A stretch of DNA of 64,000 bases from Guadua angustifolia (lineage: Eukaryota; Streptophyta; Magnoliopsida; Poales; Poaceae), in contig CM070506.1 in the NCBI GenBank assembly GCA_036346375.1, forward strand, positions 1,922,001-1,986,000, read 5' to 3'. Position 1 is the stretch's first letter, and every line of letters begins with the position of its first letter. Shown piece by piece: positions 10,959 through 22,300 of the stretch. The position numbers and the translations under genes are program-made. The notes under the pieces are model-generated. The model ran no database searches and had not been told where the DNA came from. It saw only the letters and a program-made list of their open reading frames with translations.

Positions 10959-13900
10959 ATGTCGCAACTAGAGAGCATCGGCTCATCTCCAGACAGAGTA
11001 GAAGGTGCTGCTGAGGGGCCGAGCATGGTTCCAATTACTAAAGGGCCAAGTAAGGTGAGGAAGACCCGAGGACCAAACAAAGGGGCTACAGGGAGAACAC
11101 CGCAGGTTCTCCGCTTCAATGCCACGGGGTGCCTGACAGCCCTCCTAAGTACATGGGGCGATACCGGTCATTTCTTGGCCAATTGGTGAGGAGAGTGCCC
11201 ATAACAATTAAGGATTGGAGAAAAGAAGTCATTGTTGAAAGCGTAAGAATCGGTTGTAGGACGAGGTTAAGGGTAAATGGATTATAGAGGAGGAAGATGA
11301 ACCCAAAGCGAGACGGTACACCTTGAAGAGGATGGGTGTGGCCTTGAGGCACTTCAAGGCCCTTATGCATAGCGAGTACGTGCTGAAAGGCCGTACACCA
11401 TTCGAGAGGTATCCATTTGTGACCCCTGATGTTTGGGCGGAGTTCACGAGGATGAAGGGTACGCCCGAGGCAGAGCGGTGAGAGAGGAACACCGCTGTCG
11501 AGAGGCATAACACGCACCGCACCACCTCGGACAAAGTGGCTATGAGGGAAGAAGGTAGAGTGGGCGCGACTAGCCGAGGAGTGCGCTCACTCCGGGACGG
11601 TGATGCCTTATTCCCACATATCTAAGGAGCGGGCACGCGAATCGGTATTAGCGAGGACAAAGAAAACCTCGACGGCAGCTTGTATTTGCAAACCCTGCTA
11701 TCGCCAAGTCGTCTCTACCATCGTAAGACATCTAACTTAGTACAACACAATTGACCCAACTTGTTGTATTTCAAATCTAATTGCATCGCTTATTACAGGA
11801 AGAGGTAAGCCAAATGAAAAGAACAGGGACCTTCTGAGCTAAGGGTCAAGGACATCCCGTGCCTCTGCGATCGGAAGTCCGACCATAAGGGCGGTGCTTG
11901 CCGTAGAGGCGGGACACACGAAGAAGTCCTACTTTCAAGATGACGCCTGCGAGTGCCATATCAAGGTCATGGCAGCACGCGGAGCGCCTCAAGGACACAC
12001 TAAGGAGCAAATGAGGAGGAGATTAAGGAGGAGATGAGGGGAGATGATGGCACGTGAGGAGGAGATAAGAGGGAGATGATGGCACGCGAGGATCGCCCGA
12101 GGGCCGAGATGATGGCGATGATTTCCGAGTCGAGCGGATGCCCTCGACTCTCATAGAGAAGTCTGTGCCCGACCTAGCAATTGCGGTTTCAAAATGATAA
12201 GACCGGTCCCCGGTGAAGGTAATAATTAATTTTTTCGAGTTAAAGCTACGAGTGTAACTCCCGCAATGTTTTTCCTCGTTGTACACTTCTTGCAGTGCTG
12301 CGGCGCCACCACCATCATGACGGAGGATGGATTTCCGTCGAGGTCGACGCTGGGTTGCATTTCCATGCAACGAGATCGACACGTGCATGGTCACTTGTGG
12401 GAAGGGCTACATGAGGGTGTAGGTGGACTACGCCCACGAAGACTTCTTATCACATGTGCTCGATTTCCCCCAACGAAGATATCACCACTCTCGGGCAAGC
12501 ACACATGTCGCTCATCAAGTGGCCCACGACGGTGTCGTCTTGGTCAAGGTAAAAAGTCCTCCACGCCTCTCTACCATTCCAAGATTATCTGCATAAGTTA
12601 AATATATGCGTGTTTCATAGATTCCTCCTGCGCCGCTCCCGCTCCTGCTCGATCCCGCCTCCCCGCCTCCTCCTCGCCTCCCGCCTCCCGCCTCCTGCCT
12701 GCCTGCGCTTGCGCCTCCTCCTGCTGCCTCCTGCTCCCACTCGCTCCAACCGCAGTGATGACACAGAGTGCAGACTGACGTAAAAGAACAAACACGACAC
12801 CCAGAGAACCACAGGAGGCCTCCGAGACTCCTTCCGCCAAGAGGGCAAAGCCGACAGAGGCCACAACGCCCTTAAGGTACTGAAAGCCCATCGCCCGATC
12901 TAGGAGACTCCTTCGCCCAGAAGAAAAGCCAAGACAGCCACGTGCACCAGATGATTATAAGGCCTACGAGCATGGAAAGCCCCCGATTGCATCGCATCTA
13001 ATGAATGATCTAGGCAGTGGACTCGCATCCTCCATGGATGGTACCTTGATAAGGTGAAGGGGAAGAGCGTCGAGTCGACTTCAACGTGAAGTATAAAATG
13101 GTACATTTTCACCGTGACGAGAATGGAACATTCCCCGCCGCTTTTGAGGATCTATTCCGTGTACCAAATGAAAGCCGTCGATATTTCTACTTTACGATCA
13201 TGGACGCCTGTGAGTATCACACCATATAGCTTGCGCCATGACTTTTATAGGATTTTGCATTATGTTTTTCACATTCAACACGAGTTGCGGGATAATGAGA
13301 CAACGAGCCGTGACACATCTACGAAGTTGGGTTTGTCGACCCGAGCTTGTGTTCTGCGACCATGGCTAGGCTTCAACCGTGTTCGTTGCTTAGCTACATC
13401 AAGGGGTATTGCATGTCGAGTCGAATAAGGACTTCATTGTATTGTCTGTACCACGAGGAGTAAGTAGTACTTTTCGATTCAATTACTTGTACGCACTTAA
13501 AACCGTATGTGAACTTATTTCCTTGCACTACATTTTATTTAATAAGCAACCATTGGGTTCTACTCGCCCTCGTCCGAGTGAAAACACGATCTACACATTT
13601 AACTCGACGAGAAGAGACCGATGGCATCGCGATCAAGCCTCCTTGCGTATAAGCACATTATTGTAACCTAACACATCGAGGAATTTAACTACGTTTATTT
13701 TTTGACTCAATGGTGCTCTCCAATGTATGTAGGGGTTTCGGACTATGTTGATGAAGGAGGGCCGCACGACGACAAAAAAGGGCAAGACACTGCAAAGATA
13801 AGCGATTTAAGGTACAAGTGCCTAGCATATATATGATTAATTATTTTGACATCTAATCTTCGTGGGCTGAATTTCTTTTCTCTCTTCACAGATGCCATCA

Positions 13901-14110
13901 ACAGGCAGCGGTGACCATTATGGCTTCTATGTCATGCAAGACATGCTCATCGTGGTCAAGAACTCACAACTTTTCCTAAGGTATATGTACATGCATAATA
14001 ATATACTTAGCCTTTTACATAGAAATTTTGAAACTGAAATTAATACGTCATTTCGCTTTTGCGTAAGATCAATATCCCCGAAGAGTTTAGACAAAGAAAG
14101 CACTCAATAA
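10959..14110 (+). pseudogene. Second CACTA gene: Transposase_24 region plus Ulp1-like (C48) region, degenerate
   Basis: The opening reads MSQLESIGSSPDRVEGAAEG, a charged head. About 11140-11220 then encodes a Transposase_24 (Ptta/En/Spm) style block, GRYRSFLGQLVRRVPITIKD, followed by an arginine/glutamate-rich linker with repeated EEMRRR-like units (about 12005-12110). The C-terminal part resembles a Ulp1/SENP protease: LLRIYSVYQMKAVDISTLRSW (about 13138-13200), a VDPSL stretch near 13340, SNHWVLL (13545-13565) and NTIYTFNSTR (about 13583-13612). The equivalent of the Cys region is GDHYGFYVMQDM near 13910. The catalytic Asp is Asn and the Cys is Tyr, so protease activity is not expected. Introns and frameshifts separate the blocks; exon limits are approximate. 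In En/Spm elements the second gene product acts with TNP2 at the terminal repeats. Confidence 0.65.
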
Positions 14111-14439
14111 TTTATGAGACCACTTATGCCAATGGTATGGTTAGAAGTTATATCGAGAGGATGGCAGTTTAGAGATCCCAAGCATCCTACTAGTCCATAT
14201 GTAAACAATATTAATAATATATGTCAATGTGATATGTATCGAGGAAGTCCATGTACTGATTGTCAAGCATGTTTGTGTTGTATATTGTGAACGACTATGA
14301 TATATATGTGTTGTAATTAAAGTGTTTCTGTTCTGTAAATGTCATATATGCATCCTGTGTTCGTAGATATGAATGTGATGATATATATTGTGCATACTGC
14401 TTTTAATCTGTGTTTTTTGGAGAATTTGCAAAATGGCAC

Positions 14440-14810
14440 ACTCAATGGGTCATCGAATCGGTTCTTTAAGGAAGTGATTCGATGACCACCTCATCGAATC
14501 GGTTCTTTAAGAAAAGTGATTACGATGGCACCTCATCGTAATCAGTTCTTTTGTGGAACCGATTCGATGAGGGTGCCATCGTAATCACTTTTCTAAAGAA
14601 CTGATTCGATGAGGGTGCCATCGTAATCACTTCCCTTAAAGAACCGATTCTGATGACGTTTTATCACGATCGGGTCAAAACCGATTCTGATAGCTCCACC
14701 TCATCACTATCTAAAGACATCGTATCGCCACTAGAACCGATTCTAATGCTAAAAAAGAACCGATTCTAATGCTAAAAAAGAACCGATTCTAATGCTAAAA
14801 ATTGGCCAGG
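14440..14810. repeat. 3' array of CACTA element A
   Basis: Units built on CATCGAATCGGTTCTTTAAG and CCGATTCGATGA alternate in both orientations, followed by three short direct copies of AGAACCGATTCTAATGCTAAAA (14750-14800). The core AATCGGTTCTTT matches the 5' array core. No CACTA terminus was found directly after it. Confidence 0.75.
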
Positions 14811-15350
14811 AGCATTACATTCATTATAGAAGAAAGAATAACAGACGAGCTACATACTCACATATGCACCCCACACACACGCACCCACGCAGTACTCGCC
14901 TCCAAATATAATTCCATGTTCAACATGGACACATTTGCCTAGCCATGTCAGATGTGGCACCGATCGGTACAACTGACTTCGATTTGGTTTTCTTCTCTAT
15001 TCGGGACTCTTGTTCCCTAGCTTAAACATATACCCTTGTAGTCATATAGTTTAGATACACAAAAGTTTTTTGTGCTTTTAATCTCTCTTTTTTATAGTGA
15101 TTTTAGTCTTCATGTGTCTATAGTTTTTTCTCAAAAGGTTTTCTATGTTAAATCTATGTCTTCCATTTGTTTGATCTTCTATTTCTACCATGTGTTTTAT
15201 AAGAAGTGGTATGAGAGATTCGGATTCAAAACCCTAGCCTTTGCCAAGGAAGAGGCGACTCCGGTTATGGCTATAGCGTGGTACCTGCATGGCATTTGAG
15301 CAGCCATCTTTGGCATCGGCATCGCGTGACCTCAATGAGCCCGCATCAGG
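14811..15350. other. No gene; possible retroelement remnant
   Basis: The stretch holds low-complexity CACACACGCACCC (about 14870) and AAGTGGTATGAGAGATTCGG at about 15204. The latter resembles a degenerate initiator-Met tRNA primer-binding site of a Copia-type retrotransposon. No gag or pol frame follows, so only a remnant is suggested. Confidence 0.25.
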
Positions 15351-16095
15351 TAGGGGTGTAATCGGCTCGGATTCGGTTGGATATCGTTCTTTTCATATCA
15401 TAAGCCATATTTTTTTGTCGAATTCAGATAGTATTGGATACAAATACAGTGCGGATAATATCGGTCCTGGATACAAATCAAATACGGAGCGGAATCGATA
15501 TGGTATCGAATAATTTTTATCGGATAAGGCGCAAAAACAGATACCACATAAAGCACACATATAGTACTGATTAACCAACCGTATGAGTTCAACATGCAAC
15601 AAGATTATCGCAATCTAACAAGTCATTTTATCGGGCAATCCAACAAAATTACAAAATGTACACTAAATTTGAACGGTAAATATATGACAAGTTTTGAAAC
15701 ATAGAATGATACGTAAATAATATTACGATAAGTCGATAACATGACCATGAGATCCATAACTCCATGTTTTCATAAAAAGGATAATACGATAAGTTAATAA
15801 TATTTAGATTACATCATACATATATGCAGACAAAAGACTCAAGAAACCATTGAACTTTGGTTTCTTGCCTCGGTTAACCTTAGCGAGTAAAAAGAGACCT
15901 TGAATCCCGCACATCCTCAACTATGATGTTCCGTCATCCATGATAAAAGATGAGCTAGGAGTAATGCGGTACACCCGAAAAAATATTTGAAACTAATTAT
16001 GAGTCCGAAAACTATCCACAAACTCTATCCGAATTCGATTTAAAAACATCTAGCCGGTCGGCCAGTAAGAGATTATCCGATCCGATTACACCCCT
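15351..16095. mobile_element. Non-autonomous hAT element with target duplication
   Basis: The left end TAGGGGTGTAATCGG and right end CCGATTACACCCCTA are inverted repeats. The flanks are GCATCAGG (15343-15350) and TCATTAGG (16096-16103), matching at six of eight positions, as expected for an aged 8-bp hAT target duplication. The interior is AT-rich with GATATCG/CGATATGG motifs and no transposase frame. Confidence 0.7.
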
Positions 16096-16614
16096 ATCAT
16101 TAGGAAATCCCTTACAGTAGATCTTGCTTCTCATGGTGTGTTGGCAATTTTGATTTGGCGGCGTTAGCTTGAGGCAGTGAAATCGAGCAAACGCATCCAC
16201 GGGGCTCATCATCGGGAATCGCGAATCAAATCGTGCATGAGGATCAACTTGGGAGTCGGGGACCCGGCGTCTTCTCTATAGTCGTCGAAGCAAATGGACT
16301 TACAAAGCCGAAGCAGAAGAAAACCTTGTTTCCTGACCTGTGTCGAGTCCGAGTCGTGAATTTTAATTTGTTTCTTTTTTCGCCCCCACGACACACTTTG
16401 TTTTGCAAACTTATCCTACCAAATAAATTTATAAAAATAACCTTTTTCTCGATCGTAAAAAACGTGACAGACGATACATATCACATATCACACTTTTATA
16501 CCATGACAATACTTCTAACCGAGCTAGGTTGGTAGGTACCATACAATGGAAGCCCGAGTGTTAGAAAGTTCCACTCAAAAGTTGGTAGGTACCAAGCAAT
16601 GGAAGCTCAGTAGT

Positions 16615-16720
16615 AGATTAATTAGCCACTTAATTAAGTGAAGTCACTTAATTAGTGACTTAATTAAATTATTAAAGTAATTAATTAAGTGACTAATCAA
16701 GGTGCTTAGTTAATGAACTT
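16615..16720. repeat. Palindromic CACTTAATTAAGTGA cluster
   Basis: The motif CACTTAATTAAGTG, itself palindromic, and variants (CACTTAATTAGTGACTTAATTAA, TTAATTAAGTGACTAA) follow one another so that the left half can pair with the right. Flanking direct repeats GGTAGGTACCA(T/A)(A/G)CAATGGAAGC occur at about 16531 and 16585. The origin is unknown; possibly a MITE end. Confidence 0.5.
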
Positions 16721-16878
16721 GCCGAGGTATGGGTACTCGGCAGAAAAACTTATTATACTCTTGTAACGAACAGGTGACATGTGTTACCTATCACGTCTTC
16801 CGCAGTTAAAGAAAAATGTTATTTTTACAAATTTATCAGAAAAGACGTTAAATTTATTAAAAAAATATTTTAGAGGAC

Positions 16879-17220
16879 TTAGGAAAAGAAAACCCTTCCC
16901 AAGGCGTAGTCGAGAACCGACACGGGGAAGAACTCCATTGTGTGCATTTCACAGCCATCGCACGCAATGAATAGAAGAAATACCTGCCGTTCTGCTAGAC
17001 GGACACGGTAGCACACCAGCATGGTATTGTTGACCTTGTCTACTTTTGCTACGCGCACACGAAGATTACCAAGGAAGTGCCACTTCCCAACCTGTGTCCA
17101 AACAAAGTGCACACGAGAGGTTCTTTGCTTCGTGTACACAACCGTGTACCAAGATTCACCTATACTATGCTTAGGCAATTTCCATTCGCTTGACTCTGAC
17201 TTGGCTCCGACCTGCACCAT
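16879..17220 (-). CDS. Unrecognised 113-residue frame, possible captured exon
   Basis: A minus-strand frame from 17220 to 16879 reads with ordinary amino-acid composition (segments such as ESWYTVVYTKQRTSRVHFVW and GKWHFLGNLRVRVAKVDKVN) and higher GC than its surroundings. I do not recognise a family. No promoter or neighbouring exon is evident. It may be an old gene fragment carried by a transposon or a chance frame. Confidence 0.2.
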   Translation of the reverse strand: MVQVGAKSESSEWKLPKHSIGESWYTVVYTKQRTSRVHFVWTQVGKWHFLGNLRVRVAKVDKVNNTMLVCYRVRLAERQVFLLFIACDGCEMHTMEFFPVSVLDYALGRVFFS

Positions 17221-19033
17221 ACAAAGTGTTGATATACGCTCTATCTCGATGATTGTTCAAGTGCCAGCTCTGTCAGTACCATTGCCAATGCCGTTCGGCG
17301 CCATACTCTTATGTCATATATACTAAACCATCTCTAACGCAATCTTCTATCTTAGTCAATCGTCATCTTTCATTGAGAATCTGTGGCGCAACTCAGTATG
17401 TTTTTTGTTGGATGTGGAATTCATTACAATTTAGGTCATTTTGTCTATTATTGACGGAATCCATACAAGATGAATTATTGTGAATTTTTTTGACGATCCA
17501 TCATCTTCCATAGGTTACTATAACAAGATCGGTAGATAAGGAGTCTAAGGCGCGGTTACAGGCTCCCAACACAATGGGTTATTTTGGGATTTGCTTGATC
17601 AACGAGACTTTGAAAAAAAAAACAATATCAGTTGTTGGGGACGACTGAATTTGATGTTTCAATCACCATTTCAATATATTATAATTTTGGATCGCTTATG
17701 TGATCGCTGTGAAGGCTTTGGCAGCACTAATTCTTAAGAATTTGATAACACGCTGATAGTAGCTAGCATGATACTCTTCAAAATTGTCCTTTTTTCCTGA
17801 TTGTTTGAGTGAACTAAGGAGGACTAGTGATTATTCCTGTTGGAAGTGACAGTTGTCAGATATTATGTCCTTACTCGACGGTGGTTGCAGGCCGCTAGGA
17901 GAAAGTTGGATTTCGTTCATGTTAATAAATTGACACACGAAACACGTGGTTGAGTGTAGATTTAATGGCGATGATGCATGATTGAAAACACTAGATTGAT
18001 TATATCACATGTAACACGTGGTTGAGTGTAAAAATGTGTAAAGACATGATGGAAGGCTCATGACATCACAGTTTTCTTCTGCCCGCGACTCCGGTAATTA
18101 ACGTGCGTTGCTCACTTTTTTTTCCCCTTGATTTTTACGTCCCTCCTAGGATAACAAGTGGAATCATGCCTTCAGTTGCGTGTCTAGATTGCCCGATACA
18201 ATTTTATTTATTATACAACTTTAATAATTATATATAATTAATCTACGAGCAATGCTTCAATACTGTTCCTCTCAATACAAGTTGTACAAATCTTAAAGTA
18301 AACAAAAGGGTATATAATCATCATTTACGCTTCATTCATACTTTAATATTTGTACAATTGTCAAAAAGAAGAGTATGAAAGCACCTCTCTTAATCTACAC
18401 CGTTACAATCTAACCCCATCAAAATAAATAGTGAAGATTCTTTTCTCTTTAACCCAATTAATATAATAATTTTAGGATTTTTTATTTTATCGTAGGATTT
18501 GCTTGCCCTCAAAACAAATGTGCCTTGAATCTCACCCATTATTATTTTTATTTATCTAGATTTGCCAGAATAATATATGCAACTGATATATACCAGTCGA
18601 TCGAAGGCTACAAATTAAAAAATTACCAAGAAACGTAATTCTTTACTTAAACAATTCTCCAGTTGCTCAGACTTTTGGAGAAGAGGTATAAGCTTATACG
18701 AGCGTAAAAATCCGCACGCACCAGCATAATTAGGGGATAATTTTTACTTACATGTGTTGATATAGCTAGAGGGAAATCCAAGAAACCCCCCTAAAATTTA
18801 TTTATTTATTGTCACTTACCCATGTATTAAGTCATTTTGGTACACTGACAGCCCCATAAGTCATTTTACCGTACGTCCAGTTACACCCATATAAGTCTAT
18901 TGTTTTTTCTTATTTTCTCACTATTTTCTTGTGAATTTATCAGGAAATCGTGACACATTTACAGCCATAAACACGCATGACCCTCTTTCACAAAAGGAAA
19001 AAAAAAGACAGAGAGAAAGTCAAATCTCTTCCC

Positions 19034-19040
19034 TATTTAA
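19034..19040 (+). promoter_or_regulatory. Candidate TATA box of the terpene synthase gene
   Basis: TATTTAA at 19034-19040 lies about 265 bases before the ATG. GAG|GTATCG near 19120 and AACAG|GGG near 19292 could bound a leader intron, which would place transcription start roughly 30 bases after the box. This is an inference from consensus only. Confidence 0.35.
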
Positions 19041-19303
19041 ACTGTTCTCTTCTCATTTTGATCTCCAAGTGAAGCGCGGCGCCCAAGCTCAGGGAGCTCG
19101 ACGTACAGCTAGGGATCGAGGTATCGATCGAGGCATTTCTATCGTATTGATTCAATATTTCTTTTTCTTGGCCTGTTTTCTGCTGTTTAATTTTCTACCA
19201 CGTACTGTCTAGCTAGTTGAAATCGTACTTCAATTAATCATTGTGCTGTTATCTAAGATATATGACATTTGTTAATTGTGAATAATTAACAGGGGTACGT
19301 ACC

Positions 19304-22300
19304 ATGGATCAGCAAGAAGCCGAGCGACATGTTCTGCGGCTCCAGGACAGCAAGTGGACTGAATACTTCATTGATGCTCCGCCTTTGCCGTGTTCTCGCC
19401 AGGTTCTTAATTTCTACTTCCAAAATCGCCGTGCGTTTACATATATCAGTATGGTAGAGTAGAGTATTCGAATCAATTATATATGTTTTTTTTGTCTGTC
19501 TGATTACTTGTACGAATGAAAAGCCCGAGGCATTGATCAAGGAGAGGCGGGACCAACTTGTGAGGAAGGTTCGTTCCATGATCCTCCGGTATGCATCCAG
19601 CAAGAGAGATTTGCCGGAGGGGATGAAGACAGTGGATGCCCTAGAGCGCCTCGGTATTGCTTACCATTTCGAGGATGAGATCGCCGGCTTCATGGACGTT
19701 CTCAACGGCACGTCGGTCAGGAATAAGAGCGACCTGGCCGGAGTCGCCCTCCGCTTCCGGCTGTTGAGGCAGCACCGCTACGATGTACCATGTGGTACGT
19801 AGTTCTACTACACTCTTATCAAATATATATATGCACATATATTTTCTTGTACGTACTAGACGTTTGGTTTTATAAAACTAAATATACAGGAATCTACGTA
19901 CACAGTGATAAGAAAATTACTGTGACTTGATTGTAATTAATGTGCTAAAATGCTGTATGAACATATATACCCGATCGATATAGAGGATGTACTTGAGAGC
20001 TTCAAGGAAGATCAGAACGGGGACTTGAAGGATGCGCTGCGATATGATGTTGATGCTCTACTCAGTCTGTACGAGGCAGCTCATCTTGGTAAGTGTGACG
20101 AGGGCTTGCTCAGCAGCGCAGTCGTCTTCACCACCGACTGCCTCTCGTCCCTAGCAAAAGGTGGCCAGCTTCCTGAGCCCATCTTAGAGAAAGTACAGCA
20201 TGCACTGACTTCGCCGACGCAGCGGAGAATGAAGAGGCTGGAGGCCAAGCTCTACATCTCCATCTATGAGAAGGACGATGAAAGCAACCGGGATATACTT
20301 GAGCTTGCTAAGCTGGACTTTCACCTCTTGCAGCTGATGCACCGTGATGAGGTCAAGAGAATCTCACTGTGAGTAAAACTAATATTCTCATTGCAATCAA
20401 TCATACAAGTACTGCAGTGTACATGCACCTTTATGGCAACACGTACTACGCCTACTGGATACATAAATGAAAAACCGAGCACATCTGATAATTTGAGCAA
20501 ATCCTACTTATTCTCAAATCAAATCAAAATTACATTGAACTTTGGAGTATTTCTGGGTCTTCTAGGTGCAAGAAAAATGTTGGTTGAATTTAGCTATTCC
20601 CTCTCTGCAGTAACATAGATGCTTGTATCAGATTGTTATGGGAGAGGCACGTACAGTGCTGCCATGTAATTCGCTCTTATGTTTCTTTGTGCATGGACAA
20701 TGTTTTGCTGGTTAATTTCGTTTTTAATCAAATGGGGCCAGGGCAGTTGCTCGCCTTGTGTTTCTAAAAAAAATAAAATTAGTTCACAGTATTGAAATAC
20801 TCAACAGATAAATAAACTCAAAAAGAAATTAGCAGCTAAATATATGATGCATTAACTTGCCTGCTTTAATATAATTACTGAAGGTGGTATAAGGAACTTA
20901 ATCATGGGAGCACACTGGGTAAATACATGCGAGAGCGGCCAGTGGAGTGCTACTTCTGGGCACTTGGTGTTTTGTACGAGCCACAGTATTCCAAGGCACG
21001 GATGATGCTTGCAAAATTTACCAAGATATTTGCGTTGTTCGATGATACATTTGATTCTTATGGCACCTTGGAAGAGCTTCGCCTGTTTAACCAAGCGGTC
21101 CAAAGGTAATAATTTCCAGCGATGTCCTTATAATTAATTTTGTTAAGTGGTTAATTATACTTCAAATCTAGATGAATACAATAGAACCTACGTACACTAG
21201 TCATCATTTTTTTGGACACATATATATATGTATGCATTATATACAACTAAAATGCACATAAACTTTCTGTGCCGATAGCTACTTCTATATATTAACGTTC
21301 TTTTCTGTGTTTAGTTTTCATGTCACTTGCTGTCTTTCTAAAACTACATTTCTCAACAATATATAGTTGGGATGAAAAAGCTGCGTTGCGCATAGGTAAG
21401 TGCTTCGGGTTTGTGATGTCCCTTCTTTGCAAGACACTGGAAGAATGTTTGGCTGATGGTGACATCCAGTGATGGCTAATATCCCTAATTGTCATCATCA
21501 GTAAATACTGTCAGGGAATATTTTCCTGACGGTATCTTCTTAGGTAATTAATTGTGATCTTCCAATTTCCAAACCAGCCAGGCTTGAGTGCTAGGACAAG
21601 TATTCTTCACGGCCTTTTCATGTTGGGTTCTTTTGGTTCTTAATTGTCTAGAATTTTTTTTTAAAGCTGGAGTTTACGTTTTTGTTTTGATAACTAATTG
21701 AGATATATACCACAAACCCTGTCGGCTGCTAGTTACCGTCAGAGTAATTTTCATGATGGTTACTCGGAGCCAGTATTTTCTATCGGGGACCGTCACGGTT
21801 TCCCGTCAGGAATAATATTACCACAGTTTGCCGCCAGTCATGAAATTAATTAATCCGTGTCGGAATATTAATTCCTCAAGGGTAATTCCTGTTAGTTTCC
21901 CGTCAGGGATATATTTCCCGTCGGTTAAAGGATTTTTCCTGGCGGCTTTTCCCAGTCTCGGAATCTTGGTTTTCGAGCAGTGAGTAGTCATGACCACAAA
22001 CTTTGAACTTAATTCCATCCACACCACAGTTTATATATTATTGATATGTCATGCAGATGTTGTATCGTAGAAACCAAAACTAGCTAGCTAGTTGCTGTGG
22101 AGATAACGCTGCCTGCCTGTAAATTAATGTAGGCCAAAGAGTTTTGCAAGTGCATGTTACAAGAGGCGATATGGAGAGAGGAGGGAGAAGTGCCACCTGT
22201 ACACGACCACCTCAGGGTCACTGCAGTATCAACGTGCTACTGGGCAATGGCATGCATATCCCTGACAGGGATGGGCGCAAGCGATGGCGTCCTGACCTGG

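Larger units (their letters stand above)
2888..14810 (+). mobile_element. CACTA (En/Spm) element A, two-gene, degenerate
   Basis: The element opens at CACTACTCGTAAGCG (2888). It continues with a dense subterminal repeat array, a foldback leader, a TNP2-type transposase pseudogene (4470-7623), a 358-bp tandem duplication, a second subterminal-type array (8490-8780), a second foldback leader, a Transposase_24/Ulp1-like second gene (10959-14110) and a terminal array (14440-14810). Two-gene organisation is usual for autonomous grass CACTA elements. I could not find a clean inverted copy of the 5' terminus near 14810, so the 3' end is probably truncated or diverged and the end coordinate is that of the last array. 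An alternative is two adjacent or nested related elements, one starting at 2888 and one near 8490. Both genes carry frameshifts and stops, so the element is not autonomous. Confidence 0.7.
16096..19033. other. AT-rich intergenic region upstream of the terpene synthase
   Basis: No supported gene. The stretch includes the palindromic patch at 16615-16720 and an unrecognised minus-strand frame at 17220-16879, listed separately. The remainder (17500-19000) is AT-rich with short frames only. Confidence 0.5.

Noticed and set aside
14750..14830. 3' terminus of CACTA element A
   Set aside because: No inverted copy of CACTACTCG and no matching TGT duplication was found, so no exact end is claimed.
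15190..15299. Possible Copia primer-binding site and gag start (AAGTGGTATGAGAGATTCGG)
   Set aside because: Only a degenerate match to the initiator-Met tRNA site, with no LTR pair or gag/pol domain around it.
21367..21395. Short alternative exon 5 ending at the strong donor GTAAGT (21396)
   Set aside because: It is 29 nt and would put the last exon out of frame, and would remove most of the helix expected between DDxxD and the second metal motif.
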